From NCBI GenBank assembly GCA_034406715.1, contig CP137870.1:558001-622000 (forward strand): a DNA stretch of 64,000 nt, given 5' to 3'. This DNA comes from Rhodotorula mucilaginosa. Its lineage: Eukaryota > Basidiomycota > Microbotryomycetes > Sporidiobolales > Sporidiobolaceae. The translations under genes were made by a program, and so were the position numbers. Below are positions 23,201-35,134 of the stretch, piece by piece. Below the pieces are notes generated by a model. The model saw only the letters and a program-made list of their open reading frames with translations, was not told where the DNA came from and made no database searches. Each line of letters starts with the position of its first letter. Position 1 is the stretch's first letter.

Positions 23201-23789
23201 GACGCGCCAGACTCGACTCGAGCTGGTGAACGATGTTGGCGCTGACCGAGTCGACGTCTGGCTTGAGAAGCTGAGCATTCCGCTCGATCGCGGCTTTCCA
23301 AGCTTTGGCATCGCCGGGAAAGATCTGCAACAGACGCGGCGGAGTCAGCCTCCGCCCAGAGAACCCGAAGCGAGAAAGTCGAAGGGGCAAAGGGCATTTT
23401 GGCGACGAGCCGGACCCTGGTTTAATCGCACCTCGCTGAGTTTCTTCGGACCCTCGGGGATGAATCCAGTTGCCGAACGCTGTATCGCATACGATACATG
23501 GTGGTCAGTCGACGCGAAATCCCCCCAAAACCCCTCGATTTAGCTCCCCACAAAGGGAAGAGGCGGCACGACGCACCTTGTGGGCGCGCGGACGCCTCGG
23601 CTGAGCAAGGACGTCGAAGGGGTTCGCTTGATGCTGTATAGGACGCCCCGTACAGACCGGAAGAGCAGGTCAGCGAAGGTCTCGAACCGCGAACACGCGC
23701 ACTTCCGAGTTGGGTGTTGTCCCCCACGGACAGCGAGGAGAGCGCACCGAGGCTTTCGGCGTCGTCGGTTCCGAGGTGGTGCTACTCAT
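20274..23789 (-). CDS. GPH1: glycogen phosphorylase
   Basis: PLP-dependent release of glucose-1-phosphate from glycogen (GT35). Twelve exons: 23789-23703, 23633-23577, 23479-23432, 23324-22759, 22691-22533, 22457-22194, 22134-22008, 21949-21371, 21297-21282, 21193-20889, 20823-20445, 20374-20274; 895 residues. The first three short exons give the fungal N-terminus with RPRAHKRSATGF. Core signatures: [69 protein letters not shown] (spanning a 16-nt exon) and the PLP loop [12 protein letters not shown] with the cofactor lysine at residue 744. Intron 4 has donor GTCCGT, which rejoins NP|WEIARLD. Tandem with AspRS (226 bp) and GNL1 (204 bp). Confidence 0.96.
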
Positions 23790-23834
23790 GTTGGTGAGTA
23801 TACGACGCTGTACTCGAGTACAGGAGGTCGCTAT

Positions 23835-23862
23835 AGAGAGAGAGAGAGAGAGAGGAGAGGAG
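23835..23862. repeat. (AG)n microsatellite
   Basis: An AG dinucleotide run just upstream of the glycogen phosphorylase start, on the plus strand (CT on the gene's strand). Pyrimidine-rich tracts are frequent in basidiomycete core promoters. Confidence 0.8.
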
Positions 23863-23993
23863 GAGCGGCTCGATCGCTTCCCCACTTCGCGTCGGACTTT
23901 GCGCGCAAAGAGCCTGACGCGCGACGCTCGGCAGGTCAACGCGTGTATTCCGATGCACCATATCGAAGCACAATGCGCTGTTTGCAGAGTACT

Positions 23994-26773
23994 TTACTCG
24001 CTGTTCTCTGCTTCGCAGTCTGCATCCGGCTCCGATGAGTCGTCGCCGCCTTCTTCATCCTCTGAAGAATCGCCGCCTTCGACCGCCAAAGCGGCAAACG
24101 CTCCTCGGATCGCCTGGACCGCCTTCACGTTCGCACTGTCATCGCCATCGTCGTCGGAGCCGTCGGATTCGGATCCGTCCTCCGCAGAAGAGTCGATTTC
24201 CGAATCGTCGTCCTCGGACCCACTCTCGGCTTCGCGCCTCGTGTCGGTGGCGCCCGGGCGAGGCTTAAAGTCGCGCAGCCAGATCCCGTCCATGTCAGAG
24301 TCGCGGTGGTCCTGCTCCGAGGGAGACAGCGATGGCGGGAGGAACGTCCACGGGATGGTGGACGAGTGCAGCATCCGGAGGATGTAGGCACCGGCGCGGT
24401 AAATGTCGGGCCGCCCGACCTTGGCCGTCACGAACCCTGATGCAAATTGACACCGTATCAGTTCACGCGAGCAACGTCGACGTGGGGAGAGATGGCAAGC
24501 AAGAGCAGCGAAGACGACTCACCCTGTTGTTCTGCGTACGCTGAGAGCAGCTCGTCCGTCGTCCACCTCGCCACCAGCTGCTCCACTCTCGTCCGTCGCT
24601 GCGCCGCCCGCTCCTCCGGCGTGTCCAAGCTGAATTCATCCTCCTCCGCTTCGGCGTCGAGTTGCCGTTCGACTCGCGCTTCGTCTTCGTGCCGGAGTCG
24701 CAAAGGCTTCTCGAGCGGCATGCGCTGGCCGACAAAGTGCAGGACGGACTCGACGTTCTGAATCGGAAGGACGCCGCCGAGGACTTGGCGCTCGTAACCT
24801 GCGGAGGAAGGGCAAACCAACCCGGGACAGTCGCACAAGCGCAGGTTTTTGTTCCAGTAGATGGTCTGCGGGAAGGCGATATCATTCAGCGAATCGTTCT
24901 TTGCTCCACTTAAAGAAGCAGAGTCGTACCTGTAGAGTTTTGGTCTTGCCGGGCGTCCTTGATGCTCGAACGACTTTCCGACCAAGGAGCGCGTTCAGGA
25001 GGGACGATTTACCGACGTTCGGTTGGCCTACCGAACAATCTCTCTGTCAGCGTCGAGTGAGCTCTTGTCTCGTCAAAGTGCTCACCGATCAACCCGACAG
25101 TCAGATACGGGTGCGGGTCCGCTCCATCCTCGTCCGCACCAGCGTCCTCGACATTGTCGCCGTGTTCGTCTGCCGGGGGATCCTCCTCCTCCTCCGGCGG
25201 CGGCCGTCGAACCTCAAAAGCTTCCTCTTCCCCTTCCCCTCTCATTCTCCCCTTCCCTTTCGCCCTTCTCGTCCTCCTCTCAGCAGCCGCACCTTCCTCG
25301 CCCGCATGGACTCCCGTCTCCCCCCCTTCTTCCACCACACTCTCCCAATCGACCGTGCGCCTCACGCGAGGCTTCCAACGCGCGAGGCGGACCGGATCGG
25401 AAGCGACGATCGGAGGGGGAGTGAGGAGGGTGGCGTGGGCGTTGCGGAGGGCGGAGAGGAGGGCGTGGCGAGCCGGGGGAGGCGCGGCGGGGACTAGTCG
25501 CGCAGCTTGGTTGCCTGTCGCAAACGAAAAGTCGAAAGTCAAGCTGAGATTATCATGTAGTCGGCTTGGTAGCGCGCACACGCACCTTGAGTTTCTTCTC
25601 GCTTCTCCTTTTCGCGGTAACTCTCCATCAACACCACCTCGATCTTGTGGGGCTTTTCTCCTGCTCCTCTTCCCGCTTCTGTAGAGGTCGTAGCTGCAGA
25701 CGCTGATGCAGCGAGGTCGGCCTCTTCTTCGAAGTAGGTCTTCCACGCTTGGGCGACCCAAGGCGGGACGAGGTCGGTTTTTGTCAGGACGAGCACGACC
25801 GGTCTGGGGTTCGGTTTCAGCGTGCGAAGATAGTGTCGAAGAGACGGCGGGTAGTGCAGAAGCGGGAATCGGACGTCTGTGCAGCACAGTAAGATATGCA
25901 GGGTGAGCTTGAGAAGGTCACGCATGGTGGGTGGATGGCGAAGGAAAGCACCGCATACCGATCAAGACGAGGAGGATGTCGCTCGTTTCCGTCGTGCGCC
26001 ACAACTGCCTCCAGACGTTGAGGTTGCGTTCGAAAAAGGTCGGCGAGGCGTCTGTGTCGCGGGCGATGAGGGCGTCGGTCGTTGCGAGCCAGTTTCGAAA
26101 GACTCCCTCTGAGCGCGTACAGACGCAGGGAATCAGTTTCCATCTAGAAAGAACAATATGTGAGGGCAACGTACCTTCATTCTTCTCGACTTCGGCCTTG
26201 GTCATGGTGTATTTCCATTTCGGTCTCTTTGGGCAGGTGAGTTCGTCGACCGAAGCGTCCTTCTCGCCGGCCACAAGCAACTCGGCGGCGGTTCTCTTGG
26301 GCGGCACGAGGTCCTCTTCGTGCAGCACGGCGAGGGAAGGGTCGATCGGTCGGTGCAAGCGTTCGTTGGCGGCGCGGAGGCGGTTCTCGTCCGCGCGGTC
26401 CTTGGACAAGCGGATGAAGCGGGACTCGAGCTTCATCCTCCCGGCGTGGACGTCGTCCCTCGCTCTCTGCTCTGCTGTCCGGAAACGTTGGCCGATCCTC
26501 GACTTGGACGACCCAGTCCCCGTCAAAGAGGAGGAGGATCTGCCGGTCGAAGCCAAGGTCGAGCCAGTGGCCTCGCCCGAGCCAGCATCGGTCGAAGGCG
26601 CTGCTCGTTTCCTGGCCCGTTTCAGTTGGAGCTGCTCCTTCCTGGCCTTGCCCGATGCCGGTTTCTGCGGTGCAAGGGGCGGAGTGTCAGACGGTGAGCG
26701 AAAGGAAGCGTCATAGGCTGAATCGGGTCGTCCTGTTGGCTCCTTTTGCCCAGCTGCGCACCTTTCTTGCCAT
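23994..26773 (-). CDS. GNL1/HSR1-type circularly permuted GTPase
   Basis: Predicted nuclear/nucleolar GTPase of the YlqF/YawG group, involved in ribosome subunit biogenesis or export in relatives. Eight exons: 26773-26762, 26664-26175, 26108-25959, 25876-25586, 25514-25086, 25027-24930, 24865-24523, 24436-23994; 751 residues. The G motifs are permuted: G4 [10 protein letters not shown] first, then G1 [12 protein letters not shown], then G3 DCPGL. The N-terminus, [19 protein letters not shown], matches GNL1 proteins and depends on a 12-nt first exon; the longest frame instead begins at a GTG. The 200-residue region between exons 2 and 3 ends in a W-rich stretch (FRNWLATTD). The C-terminus is strongly acidic ([18 protein letters not shown]). 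Divergent from ARO1, 165 bp apart. Confidence 0.9.
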
Positions 26774-26863
26774 TCCCGCAGGTGTTCTCGCAATAGCGTG
26801 TATCTCTGGCTCTCTCCGAGGCGTGTGGAGCGAGACGACGGAGGCGGTGCATTCGACTCGCGC

Positions 26864-26872
26864 AGAGTCAAC
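26864..26872 (-). promoter_or_regulatory. possible Gcn4-type element between GNL1 and ARO1
   Basis: AGAGTCAAC (GTTGACTCT on the minus strand) lies 67 bp upstream of the ARO1 ATG. TGACTC is the Gcn4 core and ARO genes are general-control targets. Same 9-mer as upstream of ADE5,7. Confidence 0.3.
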
Positions 26873-26938
26873 TTGGCTTGCGCTCTCTCCACGGCGCCTC
26901 ATCCCTCGCACTCGGTTAGGAAGAGCCCTTGCTAAGCC

Positions 26939-29900
26939 ATGGTGAGTCCATCTCGCTCGCCCTGCTGAGACACCGGAGCGCGCTCGCCGCGAGGGACGCC
27001 TGCCGCGGCTTGCTGCTTCTCGCATGTGAGAAAAAAACGCACCGCCCGCCAGCTCGACACCGTGCAGCCCGCGAGCACAGCCAGCGAGCGAGCAGTGACC
27101 GTAGAGGATCGCTGACTCGCACCCCTTGCTCGCCGCACGCAGGCGCGCACCGAGACGGCGGTCGACAAGGTCGCCATCCTCGGCAGGTTCGTCCCGCCGC
27201 GTTTAAACTCCGAGGAGGAGGACGCACTGACCCGTGCGCCCGCAGTGAATCGATCCATTGCGGTTTCCACTTGATCCCGTACATCGTCGAGACCGTCCTG
27301 TCGACGCTCCAGTCGTCGACCTACGTCCTCTTTACCGACTCGCACCTCGCACCGCTCTACCTCGACGAGTTCGCCAGCGCGTTCGAGAAAGCGATCGCAG
27401 ATATCCCTACCGAGACTCGACCGCGATGGATCACCCACGTCATCCCGCCCGGCGAGCAGAGCAAGAGTCGCGCGACCAAGGCCGAACTCGAGGATTTCTT
27501 GCTCTCGCACCGCTGCACGAGGGACACGGTCGTCCTCGCCCTCGGCGGAGGCGTCATCGGTGACCTCGTCGGCTTTGTCGCGGCCACCTTCATGCGCGGA
27601 ATCCGCTTCTGCCAGGTCCCCACCACCCTGCTCGCCATGGTCGACTCGGCCGTCGGAGGAAAGGTGCGCAAAGGGTTTCTTTCCGGGGCGACAGTTGTAC
27701 TGAACCCACCATCCCTCTCTGCACCATAGACCGCGATCGACACGCCGCTCGGCAAGAACCTGATCGGCGCGTTCCACCAGCCGTCCTACATCTTTATCGA
27801 CGGATCCTTCCTCGAGTCGCTCCCGCGCCGCGAGTTTGTCAACGGCATGGCCGAGGTGATCAAGACCGCCGCGATCTGGGACGAAGCCGAGTTTGCCAAG
27901 CTCGAGTCGGGCGTCGCCGACATCCACGCGGCCGTCACCGGCGCGTCGACGCGGCAAAGTTGCGCCGGCCGGACGCTCGCCACGCGCTCGCCCGCGCAGT
28001 CGCTCCTCCTCTCGGTCATCCGCGCCTCGATCGCCACCAAGGCGCACATTGTCACGGTCGACGAGAAGGAGACTGGCCTCCGCAACCTGGTCAACTTTGG
28101 TCACACGATCGGGCACGCCATCGAGGCGGTCATGACGCCCGAAGTCCTCCACGGCGAGTGCGTCGCGGTCGGCATGGTTCTCGAGGCCGAAGTCGCGCGG
28201 AGTCTCGGCGCCCTCGGCAACGCCGCCGTCGGACGCTTGACGCGCTGCATCAAGGCGCACGGTCTCCCCGTCAGCATGGACGACCCGCTCTTCCGCAAGA
28301 GCGCCAAGTCGTCGCGCCTCAACGTCGAGACCCTGCTCGACATCATGCGCGTCGACAAGAAGAACGCCGGCAACGTCAAGAAGATTGTCATCCTCTCGCG
28401 GATCGGCAAGACGTTCGAAGAGCGTGCGACCGGAGTCAAGGACGACGTGATTGCGCGCGTGCTCGCACCCGCCGTGCGCGTCTACCCGGGCCCGCCCACG
28501 AACCTCAAATTCGAGCTCGCGACGCCCGGATCCAAGTCGATCTCGAACCGCGCGCTCGTCCTCGCCGCGCTCGGCAACGGCACCTGCAAGCTTGGCAACC
28601 TGTTGCACTCGGACGACACCCAGGTCATGATGGCTGCGCTGCACGAGATGCGCGGGGCCGAGTTTGCGTGGGAAGACAACGGCGAACTGCTCGTCGTCAA
28701 GGGCAACGGCGGCAAGCTGTCGCCTCCCAAGGACGACAAGGAGTTGTACCTCGGCAACGCCGGCACGGCCGCTCGTTTCCTTACGACCGTTTGCGCCCTG
28801 GTCCAGCCCGAGGGCGAGCAGCGCCACACCGTCATCACCGGTAACGCTCGCATGAAGCAGCGTCCCATCGGCCCGCTCGTCGATGCCCTCCGTTCGAACG
28901 GCACCTCGGTCGATTACCTCGAGAGCGAAGCCGCCTTGCCGCTCAAGATTGCCGCGACCGAACACGGGTTCCGCGGCGGACGCATCCAGCTCGCGGCCTC
29001 GGTCTCGTCGCAATACGTGTCGTCCATCTTGCTTTGCGCGCCGTACGCTCGCGAAGAGGTCGTCCTCGAACTCACCGGCGGCGTCGTCATCTCGCAACCC
29101 TACATCGACATGACGATCGCCATGATGAAGGCCTTTGGCATCACGGTCGAACGCCTCGCCGGCAACTACGGCAAGCTCCTCGACGTGTACCGCATCCCGC
29201 GCGGGACCTACTCGAACCCGCCGACCTACAACATCGAGTCGGACGCCAGTTCGGCGACCTACCCGCTCGCGATGGCAGCCATGACCGGCACGACGTGCAC
29301 GATCCACAACATTGGCTCTGCCTCGCTCCAGGGCGACGCGCGCTTCGCCAAGGACGTGCTCGAGCCGATGGGTTGCCACGTGGTCCAAACCGAGACTGAG
29401 ACGACCGTCACCGGTCCGCCGGTCGGGCAGCTCCGCGCCCTCGGCTTTGTCGACATGGAGCCGATGACGGACGCGTTCTTGACCGCCTCGGCCCTTGCCG
29501 CCGTGGCGACCCAACCGCCTCTCGAAGGGCGGTTGCAGGACGCTCAGCAGCCGCTCAACTCGACCCGCATCGGCGGAATCGCGAACCAGCGCGTCAAGGA
29601 GTGCAATCGCATCGACGCGATGCGCACTCAGCTGGCCAAGTTTGGCGTCGAGACGAACGAGCTTGAGGACGGAATCGAGGTGTTCGGCATCAAGCCGGAC
29701 CAGCTCCGTCCGGGCGTCTCGGTCCACTGCTTCGACGACCACCGCGTCGCGATGGCTTTCTCCGTCCTTGCTGCCTGCCCCGGCGCGCACGGTGCCGTCC
29801 TCGAGGAGAAGCGCTGTGTCGAAAAGACGTGGCCGTCGTGGTGGGACGACCTGTCCCGCAAGATTGGAGTCGACGTGGTCGGCGTCGAGCTCGACGACTC

Positions 29901-32320
29901 GCCCATCGCGTCGACGTCTGCTGCGATCCCGCGCCACTCGACCGACGCCAGCATCTTTCTCCTCGGCATGCGCGGCGCCGGCAAGACTCACATCAGCCGC
30001 ATCGGGGCCGCCGCTCTCGGCTGGCCGGTCCTCGACGCCGACGAGATGTTTGTCACCGAGTACGGCCAGTCTGCCAAAGACTTTGTCAACTCGCGCGGCG
30101 GAGACTGGTCAGAGTTCCGCAAGGCCGAGACCCACATCCTCAAAAAGATCATCAACGAGTACTCGAAGGGTCATGTCGTCTCGCTCGGCGGCGGAGTCGT
30201 CGAGACGGAAGAGAACCGCGCCCTTCTCCGCGACTATGGTCATGGCGGCGGTCCCATCGTCCACATCATCCGCGACATCGACGACATTGTCTCGTACCTC
30301 AACTCGGAACCGTCCCGTCCCTCGCTCGGCGAAGACCTTCACGTCATCTACCAGCGCCGCAAGCCGTGGTTCCACGAGCTCAGCAACTTTGAGCTCACGA
30401 ACCTCATCACGGGCAAGCCCAAGTCGATCAAGGCCGGCAAGGCGGCGACCGCGAACGGCTTTGTCGTCTCGCACACGACGCTCAAGGGCGCCGAGGACGA
30501 AGTGTCGCGCTTCTTCCGCTTCATGACCGGCTTCGACACGAACCACGTCCAGCTCTCGATGGGACGCTCGACCTACTTCCTGTGCCTGACCCTGCCGTCC
30601 TACACTGCGCCCCATCCGGCTCTCGACAAGTTTGACGAGCTGATCGCCGGCGTTGACGCTCTCGAGCTCCGAGTCGACCTGCTCTCGGCAGACGGCAAGG
30701 CGCCGACTCAGCCGCAAGTGCCGGACTACGACTACGTTGCTCGCCAGCTCGCTGCTCTGCGCCAGCGCTCGACGCTCCCGATCATCTTCACCGTCCGGAC
30801 GGCGTCGCAGGGAGGCATGTGCCCCGACGAGGCACAGGAAGCCATCTTCGAGCTCATGAAGCTCGGCGTCAAGGCCGGCTGCGAGTACGTCGACATGGAG
30901 GTCCGCTGGCCGACGGCTCGCATGCGTGACTTTGTCGTCATCAAGCAGTCGACCAAGATCATTGCCTCGTGGCACGACTTTGCCGGCGGTTTGCGTTGGA
31001 GCTCGCAGGAAGCCGTCGACCGCTACAATGCCGCGCACGCCGTCGGTGACGTGATCAAGATCGTCTCTAAGGCGAACAACGTCACCGACAACCTGGACAT
31101 GCTGCGCTTCCGCGAGAAGCACGACGACGGCAAGCCCCTCATCACCCTCAACATCGGCAACGAAGGTCGCCTCTCCCGCGTCCTCAACCCGGTGTTCAGC
31201 CCGGTGTCTCACCCAGCGATCAGCGTCTCGGCTCCGGGTCAGCTCTCGTTCGCCGAGATTCAGCAGGCGCTGCACTTGCTCGGCAAGCTCCCCGAGCGCA
31301 AGTTCTACCTGTTCGGCTCGCCGATCCAGCACTCGAAGAGCCCGCGGATCCACAACACGGCGTTCCAACGTCTCGGCATGCCGCATCACTACGGCATGAT
31401 CGAGACCGACCACGTGAACGATGCGATCAAGCGGGCCATCCGCGCTCCCGACTTTGGTGGCGCTTCGGTGACCAGTACGTCGCGTTTCCTTTCCAACCTC
31501 GACGATAAGACTGGAGAAGGTTGACTTTGGGAGTGTTCTGTTTACAGTCCCGCTCAAGCTCGACATCATTCCGCTCCTCGACGAGGTTTCGGAGCATGCG
31601 CGTTTGATCGGCGCAGTCAACACGATCGTCCCGAAGCAGGAAGGGGAGGCGCTTCGTCTGATTGGCGACAACACGGACTGGCTCGGACTGATCGAGCTCA
31701 TCGAGCAAAACATCTCGTCCGACAACGAGCGGACCGACACGTCGACCTCGCTCGTCCTCGGAGCAGGCGGCACGTGCCGCGCTGCCGTCTACGCCCTGCA
31801 CAAGGCCGGCTTCAAGACGATCTACCTCTTCAACCGGACGCGCCCGAACGCGGACAAGATTGTCGCCTCGTTCCCGCAAGAGTACAACATTGTCCCGCTC
31901 ACGTCGCTCGACTCGTTCCCGGGTGAACCCCCGCTCGCGATCATCTCGACCATCCCCGCCCAGGGGACCGCGACGCAGTACCTCCCGAACCCGGACGCCG
32001 GCGTCGTCGTGCCCGACTCGGTGCTCTCGCGCGAAGAGGGCGGCGTCCTGATCGACGTGGCGTACAAGCCCAAGATCACTCCGCTGATCCACCTCGCCGA
32101 GCACATGCCGGGCTGGAAGGGCGTGCCCGGCATCCAGATGCTCCTCGAGCAAGGCTTCTGGCAGTCGTACATGTGCGTTCTTTGCGCTCCCCTTCTGTGC
32201 TTCCATTACTCAAACTGACCTTTCGCTGCGTTGTTGTCCAACAGGTGGACTAGCCGACGACCGCCCAAGGAGCTGATTCGCAAGGTGGTTATGCAGGAGT
32301 ATGATGGCGAGAACCAGTAG
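26939..32320 (+). CDS. ARO1: pentafunctional AROM polypeptide
   Basis: Catalyses five consecutive shikimate-pathway steps from DAHP to EPSP. Exons: 26939-26941, 27143-27186, 27246-27663, 27730-31474, 31548-32172, 32245-32320; 1636 residues. The first exon is only the ATG, followed directly by GTGAGT; exon 2 gives [14 protein letters not shown]. Domain order: DHQ synthase (1-400; [25 protein letters not shown]), EPSP synthase (about 410-880; GSKSISNR at 422), shikimate kinase (about 890-1080; P-loop GMRGAGKT at 901-908), type I dehydroquinase (about 1090-1330; catalytic His1237 in SWHDF, Schiff-base Lys1269 in VSKANN), and shikimate dehydrogenase (about 1345-1636; [25 protein letters not shown]). 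The order is the fungal standard and all active-site motifs I checked are present. Confidence 0.97.
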
Positions 32321-32509
32321 TTGTCGCTTGCCTCGGGATTTTACGGTCTGCGTAGATTTCACTCAATAGGGAAGGTTAGAACTTGCAAATGGGATCTCGT
32401 TCAGTATTCGTCTCTCTGTTCCGGAACCAGAACCATTGCATATCCCCTTGAGATGGATGACAAGACGCAAATTCACAAGGAGAGAGAGGAGGAAGAGGAG
32501 GGTACAGAG

Positions 32510-32817
32510 TCACATAGCGGGAGGTCCCAAGCCGGCTTCATCAGCTTCGTCAACTCGGCCACTGAATCGGGGCGCTTGTTCTCGTTGCCGGGCCCGCGAG
32601 ATCGGCCACGAGACGCCCGTCGCCGCCGCGGAGGAGGAAGACGAAGCCGAGGTCCCGGCGATGGAGGGTCCGAAAGTTGACGTCGTGCGGCGGGTGGTCG
32701 CGGACTGTTGAAAAAGGTCACAGTCACGGCGCAGGAAAGCATGTTAGAACGGTTCCGCAGTTGTTTGACGCTCCTCTCCTCCTGAAAGCCTCGCGACCAT
32801 CCCATCGTCATAGAGGG

Positions 32818-32855
<38 letters not shown>

Positions 32856-34880
32856 GTCCCTTCTTGATTCATAAGAAGGAGAGAAAGAGGGAAAAGGGGG
32901 TGGCAACTCACCGCAGCGACTGTGCTCGCACCTTCTTCTTGATCTTCCTCGCCCTTGACCCACTCCGCTTCCTCCATCTCTTCGAGCCCGAACCCGACCC
33001 CCGTCTCTTCTCCTCCTCTTCCGTCACCGTCGCTAGCGCTGTCCCCTTCCATGTACGATTCAGTCTCTCCAGCCTCAACCTCGGCTTCGACCCCTCCGCC
33101 GCCGCCACCTCCGCCGAGCGAAATGGCACTCATGCCGACGCCGCCTCTGCCCAACCGCATCGATTCTTGCCGCCGCCGCCGCCGGCGCTCTTCGACTCTC
33201 CTCGCAGCAGCAGCAGCAGCGACCTCCTCTTCCTCGTCTCCATGTACGAGTTCAGAATCGTCCGAGAGGTGTTCATAATCGGACGGCGTCGCCGAGGTAG
33301 GCGGTTCCTCCGATTCGTTGTTCGTCGTCGCGGCGCCAGGGGAGCTAGCACCGGAACCGGATCCTCCGAATGGCAGCGGCGTCGTTCTCAAGTCCTCCTC
33401 TTCTTCTCCTGCTCGCACTTCTAGAGAGTCTTTTGCCGAGGAGAAGGAGGAGGGAGCGGTCGCGACAAAGTAGAGATAGATGGCGACGGCGGCGATGGCT
33501 TCCAAGGTGAGGAAGGTCGGGAAGAAGAAGAGGAACGTGATCCAGGGGTGTCGGTGCACGAATGCTCTGTATGAGGGCCACGATTTCGGCTTGTCAGAGT
33601 CATTGGGGGGCAGGCAGGCTCTCCAAGGCGCCTAACCCCCGGCAAGAGGTTCACGGAGCAGAGCCTGAGGGAAATGCCGCAGAGCAAACTCGAACTACGC
33701 ACCGTAGCCCTTTTGGTTTGACTTGAACCTTGATCCACGCTTCGTACACCTGCAACTCTCGTCCTAGCCCTGGATGACCACGCGAGTATCGTCGAATCGC
33801 ATCAAACTCCTCCTCCTCCAGGTCCATCGGTGCTGCTGCGTCAGTTTCCCGGTCCCGAATCAGGGGATAGGTGTCCATCCTCCCGATCTCGACGAAAATG
33901 GTCTCGACCGGTCCTCCGCGACCTCGGCGCTCTCCTCCTCGCGACGTGAACCCCTTCCAGCGGGACTGCCGCCTCCCCCCGGCAGTAGCAGCCCCTCCGC
34001 TCGGAGCGGGTGTGCTCGTCAAAGCCACATTTTCCAGCAGTGGTACCTGTAGTACGGTACTGAGATGAGTCCCTGCCGGAGACGCTAGGCAGCGGGTCAA
34101 GGGCGTGGGGCTGAGGAGGGCCAAAGGGAGGGTGGCGAGAGTGCGAATGAGCGAGACGGAGGAAGTGCGGTCTTTTCGAGGGTTAGAGACGTTTGAAGGG
34201 TCCAAGATGGCCTGGGAAGAAAAGAGTGAGAGCGGTCAGCCGCGCGCGTGTGCATTTCAAAGGACGAGATTAGGGACCGACAGGCCGAGAGACGTTGACG
34301 GCGCGAGATCCGAGTGAATCGACGAGGCTGAGCGAGACCATAAAGTTGCCTGTGCGGAGAACCTGTTTAGTCAGGGTCATGCGCCTTTATATCCATATCC
34401 CGCTGGCCTCGTCGGACGGTTATTCGAGCCAGAGTGCGCGAGACAAGGAGGCGAGCCGCGGGAGCTGAGACTGACCGAGTCGGAGGTTGTTTTCGTTGAC
34501 GGGGAGGGTTGCCTCGAGCGAGACGTCGTACGCGGGACCTGGCACGTTGTACTTGAGCGGGTCGAGCTTGACGTGTGCGTACGGCGGGCGGTGATGCCTG
34601 TCGAGGGGAGGGTCAACTACAAGGGTCAAGTGGGGCTCAGGAGGAGTGCAGGCTAGAGGGGGGGCGCTCACCCATACTGGAGCCATACCCTTTCTGTTGC
34701 TACGACTGGATCGACTGCGAGTGCGGCTCTGACGGCGAACCAGGCGGCGAGGGCGACGAGCAAGGCGACGGCTGCGAGGGCGACGAGGGCGAACGAGCGC
34801 GCGAGGAGGAGCGCGGCCGAGAGGGGCAGCGGTCGACCTGCCCCTGCTGATCTCGTTGTGCGCTCCCTCGAGGCAGTCAT
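32510..34880 (-). CDS. SEI1: seipin (lipid droplet biogenesis)
   Basis: ER protein that forms rings at ER-lipid droplet contacts. Six exons: 34880-34672, 34597-34476, 34349-34282, 34211-33703, 33566-32912, 32704-32510; 585 residues. TM1 lies near residues 24-52 (LVALAAVALLVALAAWFAV). The luminal domain contains YDVSLEATLPVNENNLRLG, NFMVSLSLVD, VLQVPLLENV and ELQVYEAWIKVQV, the typical seipin core. TM2 is HPWITFLFFFPTFLTLEAIA and following residues. A C-terminal cytosolic tail of more than 200 residues is acidic and low-complexity (poly-Glu, poly-Ala, poly-Arg, poly-Gly). The last junction crosses an intron carrying a 35-nt homopolymer; the terminal exon is phase-consistent but has no conserved motif, so the exact C-terminus is uncertain. 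Confidence 0.88.
32819..32853. repeat. 35-nt poly(G) run in the last seipin intron
   Basis: An uninterrupted G tract on the plus strand (poly-C in the seipin transcript), inside the intron 32911-32705. Length in the assembly may be inexact because such runs are hard to sequence. Confidence 0.9.
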
Positions 34881-35134
34881 GACTCTAGCTGGCGAGAGAG
34901 AGAGGGAGAGAGAGTTGCACGGATGATGACCGCATTCATTGAACCCACTGGGCCTGCCGAATTCCAGAATTCCCGGGCGAAGATCGGAGTGGTAATCGCT
35001 GTATAGTATGACCAGTATAGTCCTCACCTCACCTCTCCGCAAAGTCTCCTGTCTCGAGAGCTAGACCCCTCGCATGTGCAGCCTCATCACGTGACACTTT
35101 CTCCTCTTCCCCTCGTGCTCGCGGACTGGATGGC

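Noticed and set aside
26774-26892. Extending GNL1 upstream in the same frame to the GTG at 26892
   Set aside because: There is no ATG in this stretch. A 12-nt exon ATGGCAAGAAAG plus a consensus intron gives the conserved MARKKPASGK start.
26932-29991. 1019-codon open frame antisense to ARO1
   Set aside because: It mirrors ARO1 codons with strong G/C third positions, which removes stops from one antisense frame. Composition is Arg/Asp/Val-rich with no domain, and ARO1 on the other strand is fully conserved.
30109-31773. 554-codon open frame antisense to ARO1
   Set aside because: Same third-position bias effect. No motif or splice partner.
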